From Nocardiopsis suaedae (GTDB taxonomy: Bacteria; Actinomycetota; Actinomycetes; Streptosporangiales; Streptosporangiaceae), in assembly GCF_027706745.1 (NCBI RefSeq), contig NZ_JAQFWP010000054.1:1-48681 (forward strand): a DNA stretch of 48,681 nt. The letters are read 5' to 3'. Shown piece by piece: positions 32,978-42,088 of the stretch (within the stretch, counting starts at the first letter, position 1; each line of letters starts with the position of its first letter). The position numbers and the translations under genes were made by a program. The notes below the pieces were generated by a model. It saw only the letters and a list, made by a program, of their open reading frames with translations, did not search any database and had not been told where the DNA came from.

Positions 32978-33634
32978 GTGCAGCATCCGCGCATCGCGGC
33001 GGCCGGGGCCGTCCTGGCGGCCGCGCTGGTCCCCGCGGCTCCGGCCGCGGCGGAGAACGGGGGCGCGGCGCCCGGGGAGGCGGGCTTCGCCGTCGGGATC
33101 ACCCCCGTCGAGCAGGGCCTCCGGCCGGGCGACGAGCTGGAGTACACGGTCGAGGTGGAGAACCACAGCGGCGAGGACCACCCCGACGCGGTCATCGTCC
33201 AACTGCTCCCGCCCGGCCTGGAGGAGCCGCACGCCTCCGACGAGGGTGAGATCGGGCCGATGCAGGCGTCCTGGAAGCGCGGCCTGCCCGCCGACGCCGA
33301 GACCTTCGTCGGCGTCACCGGGCACGTCGGCGAGCCCGACCCGGGGTTCGAGCGGCTGACCACCATCGCGTGCGTCCGCCCCCGCCCCGGCGCGGGCCTG
33401 GTGGACTGCGCATCGCACACCATGCCCATCGCCCCGTCCCCGCCGCTGGGCTGGATCGCCGGCGGAGGCCTGGCCGCGGCGGCCGTCGCCGCGGGCGTAT
33501 GGGCGTGGCGGCGCAGGCGCCCCGCACCGCCGGTGCAGGAGCGGCCGCTGGAGGTGGAGATCGAGCAGGTGGAACCGGCCCAAGCGGACGCGGAGGGGGA
33601 GCGGGTCCGGCACGCCGTTGCCGACCGGGAGTGA
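32978..33634 (+). CDS. Secreted DUF11-like protein with C-terminal anchor
   Basis: The 218-residue protein begins with a signal peptide (IAAAGAVLAAALVPAAPAAAE), followed by a single beta-sandwich-like domain of the conserved-repeat/DUF11 kind (GLRPGDELEYTVEVENHSGEDHPDAVIVQLLPPGLE). A membrane helix (LGWIAGGGLAAAAVAAGVWAW) and a basic RRRRP stop-transfer then lead to a charged cytoplasmic tail. GTG 32978 has AGGGGG about 8 bases upstream. It is likely an envelope adhesion or structural protein; there is no LPxTG sortase motif. Confidence 0.65.
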   Translation: MQHPRIAAAGAVLAAALVPAAPAAAENGGAAPGEAGFAVGITPVEQGLRPGDELEYTVEVENHSGEDHPDAVIVQLLPPGLEEPHASDEGEIGPMQASWKRGLPADAETFVGVTGHVGEPDPGFERLTTIACVRPRPGAGLVDCASHTMPIAPSPPLGWIAGGGLAAAAVAAGVWAWRRRRPAPPVQERPLEVEIEQVEPAQADAEGERVRHAVADRE

Positions 33635-33769
33635 GCCGCATGGGGGAACTTTTGGGCCTCGATTGTTGTCCGCTGCCAGGGCGTTCGCGACAGTGGGCAG
33701 CGGTGCCGACTTCCCCCCCTGGCCAGGCGCCACCGGCCTGAGTGAACCCGAGACACTGGGGAGGAAGCC

Positions 33770-36388
33770 GTGAGCGAATCGCCTTTCGGCTCCATGTTCG
33801 ACGACGCGTTCCGCCGTTTCGACTACCTGAGCGGCCGGATGATGGGCGGCCCGGGGGCCGACGTGTGGCCGCCGCGGGCGGGCGGGGTCCAGCGCGTCGA
33901 CATCGGCAGGCTGCTCAGCGAGCCCGCACGCGAGCTGGTAGGCGAGGCGCTGGAGCGGGCGGGCAGGCGCGGCGCACCCGATCTGGACGTGGTCGACCTC
34001 CTGGCGGCCGCCGCCGACACCGACCCCGCCAAGCAGATCCTCGCCGCCGCCGGGGCCGACACCTCGGCGCTGGCGGCGCGCATCGCCGACCTGACGGGGG
34101 ACGGCAGGCCCGGGGAGGCGCCCGAGACCCTGTCCCCGGCCGCCAAGCGCACCCTGCAGGACGCGCTGCGCATCTCCCGCGCGCTGGAGTCCAGCTACGT
34201 CGGCGTCGAACACCTGCTGCTGGCGCTGGCCGCCAACCCGCAGTCGCAGGCCGCCCGCCTCCTTCAGGAGCAGGGCGTGGACGCCAACACGCTCCAGGAG
34301 GCCATGACCACCGGTGCGCGGGCCGCGCGCTCGGGGGCCGGGCTATCGGGGTCCGGGGCGCCGGGCGGCCAGGGGCGCGGCCCGTCGTCGACGCCGACGC
34401 TCGACGAGTACGGGCGCGATCTGACCGGTGAGGCCTCGGAGGGGTCCCTGGACCCGGTGGTGGGCCGCGAGGAGGAGATCGAGCAGGCGATCGAGGTCCT
34501 GTCGCGGCGGACCAAGAACAACCCGTGCCTGATCGGGGAGCCCGGCGTGGGCAAGACGGCGATCGTGGAGGGCATCGCCCAGCGGATCGTCAACGGAAGC
34601 GTCCCGGAGACCCTCAAGGGGCGCCGGGTGGTGGCGCTGGACCTGACGGGCATGGTCGCCGGGTCGAAGTACCGGGGCGAGTTCGAGGAGCGCATCAAGA
34701 AGGTCATCGACGAGATCCGTGAGCACTCCGATGAGGTCATCGTCTTCATCGACGAGGTGCACACGCTGATCGGCGCGGGCTCGTCCGAGGGCGGGATGGA
34801 CGCGGCGAACATCCTCAAGCCCGCGCTTGCGCGGGGCGAGCTGCACGTGATCTCGGCGACGACGGTGGACGAGTACCGCAAGAACATCGAGAAGGACGCC
34901 GCCCTGGAGCGGCGGTTCCAGCCGGTGTTCGTGGCCGAGCCGAGCGTGGACGACACGATCGGCATCCTGTCGGGCCTGCGGGACACCTACGAGGCGCACC
35001 ACCAGGTGCGCATCGGCGATGACGCGTTGGACGCGGCGGCGCGGCTGTCGGACCGCTACGTCTCCGACCGGTTCCTGCCGGACAAGGCGATCGACCTGAT
35101 GGACCAGGCGGCGGCGCGGGTGCGGCTGCGGTCACTGACCCCGGCCGACGACGCCAAGGAGATGGAGGAGCGCCTGGAGGCGCTGCACCGGGACAAGGAC
35201 CAGGCGGTGGCGGCCGAGGACTTCGACCGGGCCAAGGAGCTGCGCGAGGAGATCGAGCGGCTGCGCCCCGAGCTGGAGGCGGCGCGCGGCGGAAGGGACG
35301 AGGTCCCGCTGGTGACGGCGACGGACGTGGCCGAGGTGGTGTCGCGGCGGACGGGCATCCCGGTGTCGCAGCTCACCGAGGAGGAGCGGGACCGGCTGGT
35401 GCGCCTGGAAGAGCACATGCACGAGCGGGTGGTCGGCCAGGACGAGGCCGTGGTGGCGGTCGCCGAGGCGGTGCGGCGCGCGCGGGCCGGGTTGTCCGAC
35501 CCCGACCGCCCCGAGGGGAGCTTCCTGTTCCTCGGCCCGACGGGCGTGGGCAAGACCGAGCTGGCGCGCGCGCTGGCGGAGGTGCTGTTCGGCGGTGAGG
35601 ACCACATGGTCCGCATCGACATGAGCGAGTACGGCGAGAAGCACACGGTGAGCCGTCTGATCGGGGCGCCTCCCGGCTATGTGGGGTACGAGGAGGCGGG
35701 GCAGCTGACCGAGCCGGTGCGGCGGCGCCCGCACTCGGTGGTGCTGCTGGACGAGGTCGAGAAGGCGCACCCGGACGTCATCAACATCCTGCTGCAGCTG
35801 CTGGACGACGGGCGGCTGACCGACGGTCAGGGGCACACGGTCGACTTCAGCAACACGGTGGTCATCATGACCAGCAACGTCGGCGCGGAGATGATCCTGG
35901 ACTGGTCGGGCGGTGAGGAGGAGCTGCGGGAGAAGGTCATGGACCTGCTGCTGCGGTCGATGCGCCCGGAGCTGGTCAACCGGATCGACGAGACGATCGT
36001 GTTCCACCGGCTGGACCAGGTGCAGCTGCGCCGCATCGTGGACCTGATGCTGGAGAAGACGCGGGAGCGGCTGCGGGGCCAGGGCATCGCGCTGGAAGTG
36101 AGCGACGCGGCCAAGGACCGTCTGGGGGAGCTGGGGTACAAGCCCGAGTTCGGTGCGCGGCCGCTGCGCCGCACGGTCCAGCGGGAGCTGGGCAACCGGC
36201 TGTCGCGGATGCTGCTGGACGGCGACGCGACCGAAGGGGACACGATGGTGGTGGACACCGGCGACGGGGGTGCCGGGCTGGCGGTCACGGTCCGCCGGGG
36301 CGGTTCGGCCGAGGCGCGGGTGAGCGAGCCGAGGACGGACGCCGAAGGCGCGGACCAGGGCGACGAGGCGGCCCTGGGCCACGCCTGA
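33770..36388 (+). CDS. Clp-family AAA+ ATPase, ClpC-like without a visible ClpP loop
   Basis: The 872-residue protein has a divergent N-terminal Clp repeat region (about 40-185), AAA domain D1 with [10 protein letters not shown] and [10 protein letters not shown], a short middle segment with a UVR-like motif [16 protein letters not shown], and D2 with [24 protein letters not shown] and TSNVGAEM. The UVR motif and short middle domain are ClpC-like, but the GF-type loop used by ClpC and ClpA to dock ClpP, expected after TSNVG, is not seen (residues read [15 protein letters not shown]). The GTG start has GAGGAAG upstream. It could be a ClpB-like disaggregase or a ClpP-independent unfoldase. It is convergent with nfo. 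Confidence 0.85.
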   Translation: MSESPFGSMFDDAFRRFDYLSGRMMGGPGADVWPPRAGGVQRVDIGRLLSEPARELVGEALERAGRRGAPDLDVVDLLAAAADTDPAKQILAAAGADTSALAARIADLTGDGRPGEAPETLSPAAKRTLQDALRISRALESSYVGVEHLLLALAANPQSQAARLLQEQGVDANTLQEAMTTGARAARSGAGLSGSGAPGGQGRGPSSTPTLDEYGRDLTGEASEGSLDPVVGREEEIEQAIEVLSRRTKNNPCLIGEPGVGKTAIVEGIAQRIVNGSVPETLKGRRVVALDLTGMVAGSKYRGEFEERIKKVIDEIREHSDEVIVFIDEVHTLIGAGSSEGGMDAANILKPALARGELHVISATTVDEYRKNIEKDAALERRFQPVFVAEPSVDDTIGILSGLRDTYEAHHQVRIGDDALDAAARLSDRYVSDRFLPDKAIDLMDQAAARVRLRSLTPADDAKEMEERLEALHRDKDQAVAAEDFDRAKELREEIERLRPELEAARGGRDEVPLVTATDVAEVVSRRTGIPVSQLTEEERDRLVRLEEHMHERVVGQDEAVVAVAEAVRRARAGLSDPDRPEGSFLFLGPTGVGKTELARALAEVLFGGEDHMVRIDMSEYGEKHTVSRLIGAPPGYVGYEEAGQLTEPVRRRPHSVVLLDEVEKAHPDVINILLQLLDDGRLTDGQGHTVDFSNTVVIMTSNVGAEMILDWSGGEEELREKVMDLLLRSMRPELVNRIDETIVFHRLDQVQLRRIVDLMLEKTRERLRGQGIALEVSDAAKDRLGELGYKPEFGARPLRRTVQRELGNRLSRMLLDGDATEGDTMVVDTGDGGAGLAVTVRRGGSAEARVSEPRTDAEGADQGDEAALGHA

Positions 36389-36400
36389 GGCCAGGCGCCC

Positions 36401-37264
36401 CTAGGAGCCCGTCACCTCGGTGCGGAGTTCCTTGAGCTTTTGGACGTCCTTGGCGTGCGGGGCGGCCGGGCCGGGGGTCTCCAGGGTCAACGGGACCCCG
36501 GCGGTGACCGGGTGGACGAACAGTTCGGCGAACGGGTCGGCCCCGATCTGCCCCACACCGATGTTCTCGTGGCGGTCCTTGTTGCTGCCGCACTCCGCCT
36601 TGGAGTCGTTGGCGTGGATGAGCTTCAGCCGGTCGGCGCCGACCACCTCGTCGAAGCGGTCGAGCATGGTGCGCATGCCCTCCCGGCTGGAGATGTCGTG
36701 GCCCGCGGCGAACACGTGGCAGGTGTCCAGGCACACCTGCGCGCGCGGGTGCCAGTCCAGTGCGTCGAGGTACCCGGCCAGGTCGTCCACGGTGGCGCAG
36801 AGCACCTGGCCCTGCCCCGCCATGGGTTCCAGCAGGACCGGCGGCACGCTGTCGCCGAGGCGCTTCAGCAGCGGCAGCAGGCGGTCGCGCATGCGTGCCA
36901 GGCCCTCGTCGCGGCCGCCGCGCACCGCCGAGCCGGTGTGCACGACCACGCCCCCGGCGCCGATGTCGGCGCCGCGCCGCAGCGCGTGCTCCAAGGCGGA
37001 CAGCGACTTGTCGCCGACGGCGTCGTCGGGTGTGCCCAGGTTGATGAGGTAGGGCGCGTGGATGAAGTTCGGGATGTCCGTGCGCTCGCGCAGGGCGGCG
37101 TCCTCGGCGGGGTCGCCGTCGGTGACCGCCCAGCCGCGGGGGTTGCCGACGAAGACCTGGACCGTCTCGGCCCCGATCTCGGACGCGTAGGCCAGGCCCT
37201 TGGTGGCCAGGCCGCCGGACACGGGGACGTGCGCCCCGATCGGTGAATGCGTTTTCTTGGTCAT
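36401..37264 (-). CDS. nfo: Deoxyribonuclease IV (AP endonuclease)
   Basis: The 287-residue protein is a TIM-barrel endonuclease IV: PIGAHVPVSGG, QVFVGNPRGW, NFIHAPYLINL, VVVHTGSA, VLLEPMAGQG, VCLDTCHVFAAGHD, LKLIHANDSKAECGSNKDRHENIGVGQIG and LTLETPGP. The His and Glu of these motifs hold three zinc ions. The enzyme cleaves 5' of abasic sites in base-excision repair and can also act at oxidised 3' ends. The 13-base gap to the convergent Clp gene holds no clear terminator. Confidence 0.93.
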   Translation of the reverse strand: MTKKTHSPIGAHVPVSGGLATKGLAYASEIGAETVQVFVGNPRGWAVTDGDPAEDAALRERTDIPNFIHAPYLINLGTPDDAVGDKSLSALEHALRRGADIGAGGVVVHTGSAVRGGRDEGLARMRDRLLPLLKRLGDSVPPVLLEPMAGQGQVLCATVDDLAGYLDALDWHPRAQVCLDTCHVFAAGHDISSREGMRTMLDRFDEVVGADRLKLIHANDSKAECGSNKDRHENIGVGQIGADPFAELFVHPVTAGVPLTLETPGPAAPHAKDVQKLKELRTEVTGS

Positions 37265-37278
37265 GGCTGGTCACCAGC

Positions 37279-38058
37279 CTAAGGCGTGGCGGGGGCAGCG
37301 GGCGAGCGGCGCACCTTCCACGTGGCGACGAGGGTGAAGGCGACGGTGACCAGCAGCGCCCAGGCGCCGAACTTGGCGGGGTGGACCATGGCCCAGGCGT
37401 CGGCCTGGTGCGGGTACTGCCAGGCGCCCATGAGGGTGGAGGCGTTCTCGGCGACCCACAGGAAGAACCCGATGAGCACGAACGACAGGGCCAGCGGCAT
37501 GCGGTGGCGGGTGGCGCCGACGGTGTAGTGCACCCACACTCCCCAGGTGGCGGCGACCATGGCGGCGGCCAGGGGCAGGCGGATGTCGGGCAGCCAGTGG
37601 TGGGTGAGGAAGTTGGTGTAGATGAGGGCGGCGACGGCGGCGGTGGCCAGCGGGCGGTAGCCGGTCAGGCGCAGGTCGAGCAGGCGCCAGGAGCGCACGA
37701 CGTAGCTGCCGACGGCGGCGTACATGAAGCCGCTGTACAGCGGGACGCCGCCGATCTTGGTGAGGGCGGGCTCGGGGTAGGACCAAGACCCCATGTGCAC
37801 CTTGAACAGCTCGAAGACCAGGCCGACGACGTGGAAGCCGAGGATGGCCAGCACCTCGCGGCCGGTCTCCAGGCGCAGTGCCCAGAAGGCGGTGGTCAGG
37901 GCGATGCCGTAGGCCAGGAGGGCGTCGTAGCGGGGGACGGCGCCGGGCAGCAGGGTGGACAGGGCGAGCCCGGCGAGCAGGCACCCGGCGAAGGCGCAGG
38001 AGGAGGCCTGGAGCAGGCCGAACCGGACGAGCCAGGCGAGGCGGGCGCGGGGGGTCAG
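37279..38058 (-). CDS. DUF817 membrane protein with probable CTG start
   Basis: The 259-residue protein has about 8 membrane segments and matches my memory of DUF817: RYDALLAYGIALTTAFWALRLETGREVLAILGFHVVGLVFELFKVHMGSWSYPE (positions near 45-98), LYSGFMYAAVGSYV and NFLTHHWLPDIRLPL. No ATG, GTG or TTG occurs in frame where the family begins. The CTG at 38058 overlaps the upstream stop in a CTGA arrangement, preceded by GGAGG 4 bases away, so translation is probably coupled to the LURP-one gene with a non-standard start. Function unknown. Confidence 0.68.
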   Translation of the reverse strand: MTPRARLAWLVRFGLLQASSCAFAGCLLAGLALSTLLPGAVPRYDALLAYGIALTTAFWALRLETGREVLAILGFHVVGLVFELFKVHMGSWSYPEPALTKIGGVPLYSGFMYAAVGSYVVRSWRLLDLRLTGYRPLATAAVAALIYTNFLTHHWLPDIRLPLAAAMVAATWGVWVHYTVGATRHRMPLALSFVLIGFFLWVAENASTLMGAWQYPHQADAWAMVHPAKFGAWALLVTVAFTLVATWKVRRSPAAPATP

Positions 38059-38570
38059 TCCTCCTCCTCTTCTTCCCGCCGTTCCTCGCCGATCGCGTCG
38101 ACGGCCACGGCGACGGCGGTCACCAGCGCGGGGTCGCCTCCGGCGTCGGTGCGGTAGGTGTTGACGTCCACGGCGTAGGTGTCGCGCAGGGAGAACCACT
38201 TGCGGGAGATGGAGGCGACGGGGCCGCCCTGGTCGCTGATGGCGTACTCCTTGTCCAGGAGGTCCCCGGCCACCTCCCATTCGGTGCCGTCCTCGAGTTC
38301 GACGGTCAGCCGGTCGCGGAAGGGGCTGATCAGGTTGCGGCGGACGGTGGCGACGGTCCCGCCGTCGCGTTCGATGCGCATGGTGTCGCGGATGGCGAGC
38401 TTCTTCTCCCGGATGGTCAGCAGGAGCCGGCCCTCGGGGTCCTTGAGCTCGAAGGTGGTGCGCAGCCGCAGGGCCTTGCCGTCGACCCAGAAGGCGCGCT
38501 CGCCGTTCTCGTCGGTCACCCAGAAGTCGTCGCCGATGTCGAAGATGCGTTCGCGGACGAGGAGTTTCAT
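38055..38570 (-). CDS. LURP-one-related protein
   Basis: The 171-residue protein is a beta-rich, Tubby-like LURP-one fold: MKLLVRERIFDIGDDFWVTDENGERAFWVDGK, LKDPEGRLLLTIREKKLAIRDTMRIERDG, EVAGDLLDKEYAISDQG and VASISRKWFSLRDTYAVDV. Bacterial members have no settled function; lipid or membrane binding is suggested for relatives. It ends in an acidic tail (EERREEEEED) encoded by the same GGA-rich stretch that gives the ribosome site of the DUF817 gene, linking the two. The ATG start is at 38570, near the divergent Nif3 promoter. Confidence 0.78.
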   Translation of the reverse strand: MKLLVRERIFDIGDDFWVTDENGERAFWVDGKALRLRTTFELKDPEGRLLLTIREKKLAIRDTMRIERDGGTVATVRRNLISPFRDRLTVELEDGTEWEVAGDLLDKEYAISDQGGPVASISRKWFSLRDTYAVDVNTYRTDAGGDPALVTAVAVAVDAIGEERREEEEED

Positions 38571-38627
38571 GCCCAGAGCCTAGAGGGCGGGCGGGTCCGG
38601 TCGCCTCGGGGCGGGGCGCGGAGGCGC

Positions 38628-38640
38628 TAATCTGCGGTCC
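38628..38640 (+). promoter_or_regulatory. Leaderless promoter of the Nif3 operon
   Basis: TAATCT (38628-38633) fits the -10 consensus and is followed after 7 bases by the GTG start codon at 38641, with no Shine-Dalgarno sequence. The Nif3-zinc ribbon-RNase H operon probably begins as a leaderless mRNA. Confidence 0.5.
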
Positions 38641-39501
38641 GTGAGTACTCCGAGCACCCAGGTGGCCCTGCACGATGTGACGTCCGCGCTGGAGGAGCTG
38701 TACCCGCCCTCGTGGGCGGCCGCCTGGGACGCGGTGGGCCTGGTGGCCGGCGACCCCGCCCGCCCGGTGCGGCGGGTGCTGTTCGCCGTGGACCCGGTGG
38801 CCCAGGTCGTGGAGGAGGCGGCCGCGTGGGGTGCGGAGCTGGTGGTGACGCACCACCCGCTGCTGCTGCGCGGGGTGACCAGCGTGGCCGCCACCACCCC
38901 CAAGGGGCGGCTGGTGCACCGGCTGATCGAGTCGGGCATCGGGCTGTACACGGCGCACACCAACGCCGACACGGCGCGGCCCGGGGTGTCGGACGCGCTG
39001 GCGGCGGCGGTCGGCCTGGTCGGGAAGCTGCGCCCGCTGGACCCGGACCCCTCGGACCCGGAGGGGCGGCGCGGCATCGGGCGCATCGGCCGCCTGGAGC
39101 GGCCCATGGCGCTGCACGAGTTCGCCGAGCTGGCGGCGGCGGGGCTGCCGCACACGGCGGGCGGCGTGCGGGTGGCCGGGGACCCGGAGCGGACCGTGCG
39201 CGAGGTCGCGGTCTCCGGAGGGTCGGGCGACTCGCTGCTGGACGCGGCCCGTGCCGCCGGGGTCGACGCCTACCTCACCTCCGACCTTCGCCACCACCCG
39301 GCGTCGGAGTTCGCCGAGCACGGCGGGCCCGCGCTGCTCGACGTCGCGCACTGGGCCGGGGAGTGGCCCTGGCTGGCCGACGGCGCCGAGCGGCTGCGGG
39401 GCGTACTGAGCGCCCGGGGGGCTACCGTGGAGACCCGCGTATCCGCCACCGTCACCGACGCCTGGTCCCAGGCGTTCCGAGGGAGTCCTGAGCACACGTG
39501 A
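38641..39501 (+). CDS. Nif3-like dinuclear metal-centre protein
   Basis: The 286-residue protein carries NIF3-family motifs: SWAAAWDAVGLVAGD, VVTHHPLLLRGV (His pair of the metal centre), LYTAHTNADTARPGVSDALA, VAVSGGSGDSLL, YLTSDLRHHPASEFAEHGG and LLDVAHWAGEWPWL (His and Glu ligands). It is shorter than the roughly 370-residue bacterial forms because the central PII-like insert is absent or reduced. The enzyme activity is not settled; GTP cyclohydrolase 1 type 2 is a common database label. A GTGA overlap links it to the zinc-ribbon gene. Confidence 0.88.
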   Translation: MSTPSTQVALHDVTSALEELYPPSWAAAWDAVGLVAGDPARPVRRVLFAVDPVAQVVEEAAAWGAELVVTHHPLLLRGVTSVAATTPKGRLVHRLIESGIGLYTAHTNADTARPGVSDALAAAVGLVGKLRPLDPDPSDPEGRRGIGRIGRLERPMALHEFAELAAAGLPHTAGGVRVAGDPERTVREVAVSGGSGDSLLDAARAAGVDAYLTSDLRHHPASEFAEHGGPALLDVAHWAGEWPWLADGAERLRGVLSARGATVETRVSATVTDAWSQAFRGSPEHT

Positions 39502-40238
39502 AAGCCGAACCCGAACACCAGATGCGCCTGCTGGACGTGCAGGAGATCGACAGCGCGCTGGCGCAGCTGGCGCACCGGGCCCGTACCCTGCCCGAGACCG
39601 AAGAGGTGAAGGCGCTCGACGGGCGCATCACCGGGCTGGGGGACCGGGTGCTGGCCGCCGAGACGGCCCTGTCGGACCTGGACCGGGAGCAGCGCAAGGC
39701 CGAATCGGACGTGGACCAGGTGCGCACCCGCTCCGACCGGGACCGCAAGCGCCTGGACGCCGGGCAGGTGTCCTCCCCGAAGGAGCTGGAGTCGCTGCAG
39801 TCGGAGATCGCCTCGCTCCAGCGCCGCCAGGAGGAGCTGGAGGAGGTCGTGCTGGGCGTGATGGAGCGCCGGGAGGCGGCCGAGGCGGAGCTTGCGCGGC
39901 TGCGCAAGGACCTGGAGGACGCCCGGGGCGAGCGCGAGGCGGCCGAGGACCGGCGGTCGGCGGCGATGATCGACATCGAGGGCGACCGGGCCTCCCAGGC
40001 CCAGCGGCGCGAGCGGGTGGCCGCGGAGGTGCCCGACGACCTGCTGGCGCTGTACACCAAGCTGCGCGACCAGTACGGGGTGGGCGCGGCGGCGCTGCGC
40101 TACGGCCGGTGCGAGGGGTGCAAGCTGGCGCTGAGCACGGCCGAGCTGGGGCAGATCCGCCAGGCCGAGCCCGATGAGGTGGTGCGGTGCGAGGAGTGCC
40201 GCCGGATCCTGGTGCGCACGACCGAGTCGGGGCTGTGA
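39498..40238 (+). CDS. Coiled-coil zinc-ribbon protein
   Basis: The 246-residue protein is mostly a long heptad-rich coiled coil (residues 10-185, such as LESLQSEIASLQRRQEELEEV), ending in a C4 zinc ribbon: YGRCEGCKLAL and VVRCEECRRILVR, two CxxC pairs about 30 residues apart. It corresponds to the CT398/CdsZ-type hairpin proteins and to the Rv2229c-like gene between Nif3 and RNase H in mycobacteria. The function is unclear; an RNA-, DNA- or secretion-related adaptor is possible. The GTG start overlaps the Nif3 stop; its own stop overlaps the next start as TGATG. Confidence 0.82.
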   Translation: MKAEPEHQMRLLDVQEIDSALAQLAHRARTLPETEEVKALDGRITGLGDRVLAAETALSDLDREQRKAESDVDQVRTRSDRDRKRLDAGQVSSPKELESLQSEIASLQRRQEELEEVVLGVMERREAAEAELARLRKDLEDARGEREAAEDRRSAAMIDIEGDRASQAQRRERVAAEVPDDLLALYTKLRDQYGVGAAALRYGRCEGCKLALSTAELGQIRQAEPDEVVRCEECRRILVRTTESGL

Positions 40239-41368
40239 TGGGCCGCGCCCTCATCGTCGAGGCCGACGGCGGGTCGCGCGGCAACCCGGGCCCGGCGGGG
40301 TTCGGCGCGCTGGTGCGCGACGCCGGGACGGGCGAGGTGCTGGCCGAGGCGGCCGAGGCGCTGGGCACGGCCACCAACAACGTGGCCGAGTACCGGGGCC
40401 TGATCGCGGGCCTGGAGGCGGCGGCGCGGATCGACGCGGGGGCGTCGGTGGTGGCGCGGATGGACTCCAAGCTCGTGGTGGAGCAGATGTCGGGGCGCTG
40501 GAAGGTCAAGCACCCGGCGATGCGGCCGCTGGCCGAGCGGGCGAAGGAGGCGGCGGCCGGCCTGGGGGCGGTGGTCTATGAGTGGGTGCCGCGGGCGGAG
40601 AACGCGGACGCCGACGCGCTGGCGAACGAGGCGATGGACGCGGCGGCCGAGGGCCGCCCGGTCCGCCTGGGCGGGGACGGCGCGGCGCCCCCCGCCGCGC
40701 GCGCGACTCCTGCGGGACCGCCTTCGGGGAGCGGCTGGTCGGCCGAGCCGGACACGGCGCCGACGCGGCTGGTGCTGCTGCGGCACGGGGAGACGCCCAT
40801 GTCGGTGGAGCGGCGCTTCGCCGGGACGGGCGACATCGACCTGACCGAGGCCGGGCGCGAGCAGGCCCGTCGGGCCGCCCGGGGCCTGGCGGGGGAGGGC
40901 ATCGAGGCCGTGGTGGCGTCGCCGCTGCGGCGGACCATGGACACCGCGCGCATCGTCGCCGGGGAGCTGGGGTTGGAGGTCGAGCCCGAGGAGGGGCTGC
41001 GCGAGACCGACTTCGGCGAGTGGGAGGGCATGACCTTCGGGGAGGTGCAGGAGCGCCGCCCCGAGGACCTGGCGCGGTGGCTGGCCGACCCGGAGGCGGC
41101 GCCGCCGGGAGGCGAGAGCCTGGCGGCGGCGGTGCGCCGCGCGGGGGAGGGCCGCGACAAGGTGGCGGCGCGCCACCGGGGCCGGAAGGTGCTGGTGGTG
41201 ACGCATGTGACGCCGATCAAGGCGCTGGTGGCCCAGGCCCTGGGGGCGCCCGTGGAGGCGCTGTACCGGATGCACGTGGACGTGTCGAGCGTGACGAGGG
41301 TGGACGTGTTCAGCGACGGCCCGATGCTGCTGAGGTCGTTCAACGACACGCACCACTTGGAGGCGTAG
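40238..41368 (+). CDS. Bifunctional RNase H / acid phosphatase (CobC-like)
   Basis: The 376-residue protein fuses an RNase HI-type domain (residues 1-135: IVEADGGSRGNPGP with Asp10, NNVAEYRGL with Glu51, ARMDSKLVVEQM with Asp76, ADADALAN near Asp126) to a histidine phosphatase (RHGE at 182-185, SPLRRTMDTA, ETDFGEWEGM, VTHVTPIKAL), joined by a Pro/Ala-rich linker. It corresponds to the mycobacterial Rv2228c protein, which combines RNase H activity with an alpha-ribazole phosphatase-type domain. It completes the conserved Nif3-zinc ribbon-RNase H operon. The ATG overlaps the upstream stop (TGATG). Confidence 0.92.
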   Translation: MGRALIVEADGGSRGNPGPAGFGALVRDAGTGEVLAEAAEALGTATNNVAEYRGLIAGLEAAARIDAGASVVARMDSKLVVEQMSGRWKVKHPAMRPLAERAKEAAAGLGAVVYEWVPRAENADADALANEAMDAAAEGRPVRLGGDGAAPPAARATPAGPPSGSGWSAEPDTAPTRLVLLRHGETPMSVERRFAGTGDIDLTEAGREQARRAARGLAGEGIEAVVASPLRRTMDTARIVAGELGLEVEPEEGLRETDFGEWEGMTFGEVQERRPEDLARWLADPEAAPPGGESLAAAVRRAGEGRDKVAARHRGRKVLVVTHVTPIKALVAQALGAPVEALYRMHVDVSSVTRVDVFSDGPMLLRSFNDTHHLEA

Positions 41369-41382
41369 GGGGCGGTGCGGCC

Positions 41383-41398
41383 GAATCGTTAGCGATTC
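41383..41398. promoter_or_regulatory. Short palindrome between RNase H and hydrolase genes
   Basis: GAATCG (41383-41388) and CGATTC (41393-41398) flank a four-base loop just before the ribosome site of the next gene. It is too short for a strong terminator; an operator or mRNA structure controlling the hydrolase is possible. Confidence 0.3.
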
Positions 41399-41415
41399 CC
41401 GGGGAGATGTCCGGC

Positions 41416-42009
41416 ATGCTGCCCTTCATGTGGAATCGAAGCTTCCTGATCCTCCACGGGGTGGAGAACCGGCGCCCCGCCGAGCACTGGCAGCACGACC
41501 TCGCGCTGCGCCTCCGGGAGCGGGGCGAGCAGGTCTTCTACCCCCAGCTCCCCGACCCGGACCGGCCCACCCTGCGCGGGTGGACCGGGGCCGTCGAGGC
41601 CGAGCTGGGGATGATGCGCGGCGAGCGCGTGGTCGTCTGCCACAGCCTGGCGTGCGTGGCGTGGCTGCACGTGGCCGCGGACCGCGCCGAACCCCCGGCC
41701 GACCGGGTGCTGCTGGTCGCCCCGCCCGGGCCCTCGGTGTTCGACTGGGACGCCGTCGCCGGGTTCACCCCGGCGGGTCTGGACCTGAAGGCGCTCAGGC
41801 CCGCCGCGGCGGCCCCCAGGCTGGTCTGCTCGGACGGCGACCCCTATTGCCCGGAGGGCGCCGCCGACGCCTACGGCGAGCCGATGGGGTGCGAGGTCGA
41901 CCTGCTGCCGGGCGCGGGGCACATCGCCGTCCCGGACGGGTACGGCCCGTGGCCCTCGGTCCTGGAGTGGTGCCTGGATCCGTCGGTGCGCCTGGCGCCG
42001 AGGCCCTGA
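41416..42009 (+). CDS. RBBP9/YdeN-type serine hydrolase
   Basis: The 197-residue alpha/beta hydrolase follows the RBBP9 family: FLILHGVENRRPAEHWQHDLALRL, QLPDPDRPTLRGW, and the nucleophile elbow VVVCHSLACVAWLH (serine in HSLA). The acid is in CSDGDPYCP and the histidine in GAGHIAVPDGYGPWP. Bacterial members have no well-defined substrate. ATG 41416 was chosen because GGGGAG lies 9 bases upstream; ATG 41407 sits directly against that site. Confidence 0.8.
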   Translation: MLPFMWNRSFLILHGVENRRPAEHWQHDLALRLRERGEQVFYPQLPDPDRPTLRGWTGAVEAELGMMRGERVVVCHSLACVAWLHVAADRAEPPADRVLLVAPPGPSVFDWDAVAGFTPAGLDLKALRPAAAAPRLVCSDGDPYCPEGAADAYGEPMGCEVDLLPGAGHIAVPDGYGPWPSVLEWCLDPSVRLAPRP

Positions 42010-42015
42010 CCGGGG

Positions 42016-42030
42016 TCCGGCGGCGCCGGA
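42016..42030. terminator. Possible terminator stem after hydrolase gene
   Basis: TCCGGCG, one base, CGCCGGA form a perfect palindrome 7 bases after the stop codon. The central spacing is tight and no T-run follows, so termination is uncertain. Confidence 0.3.
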
Positions 42031-42088
42031 GCGGACGACACGCCCCGTGAGAGGTGCTTCGCGCCCCGGGGCGTTCCACCATGAGCCC

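Noticed and set aside
33635-33769. HAIR/CIRCE or ClgR box before the Clp gene
   Set aside because: No CTTGAGT-N7-ACTCAAG or CIRCE repeat was found; a lone GTTCGC is too weak for ClgR.
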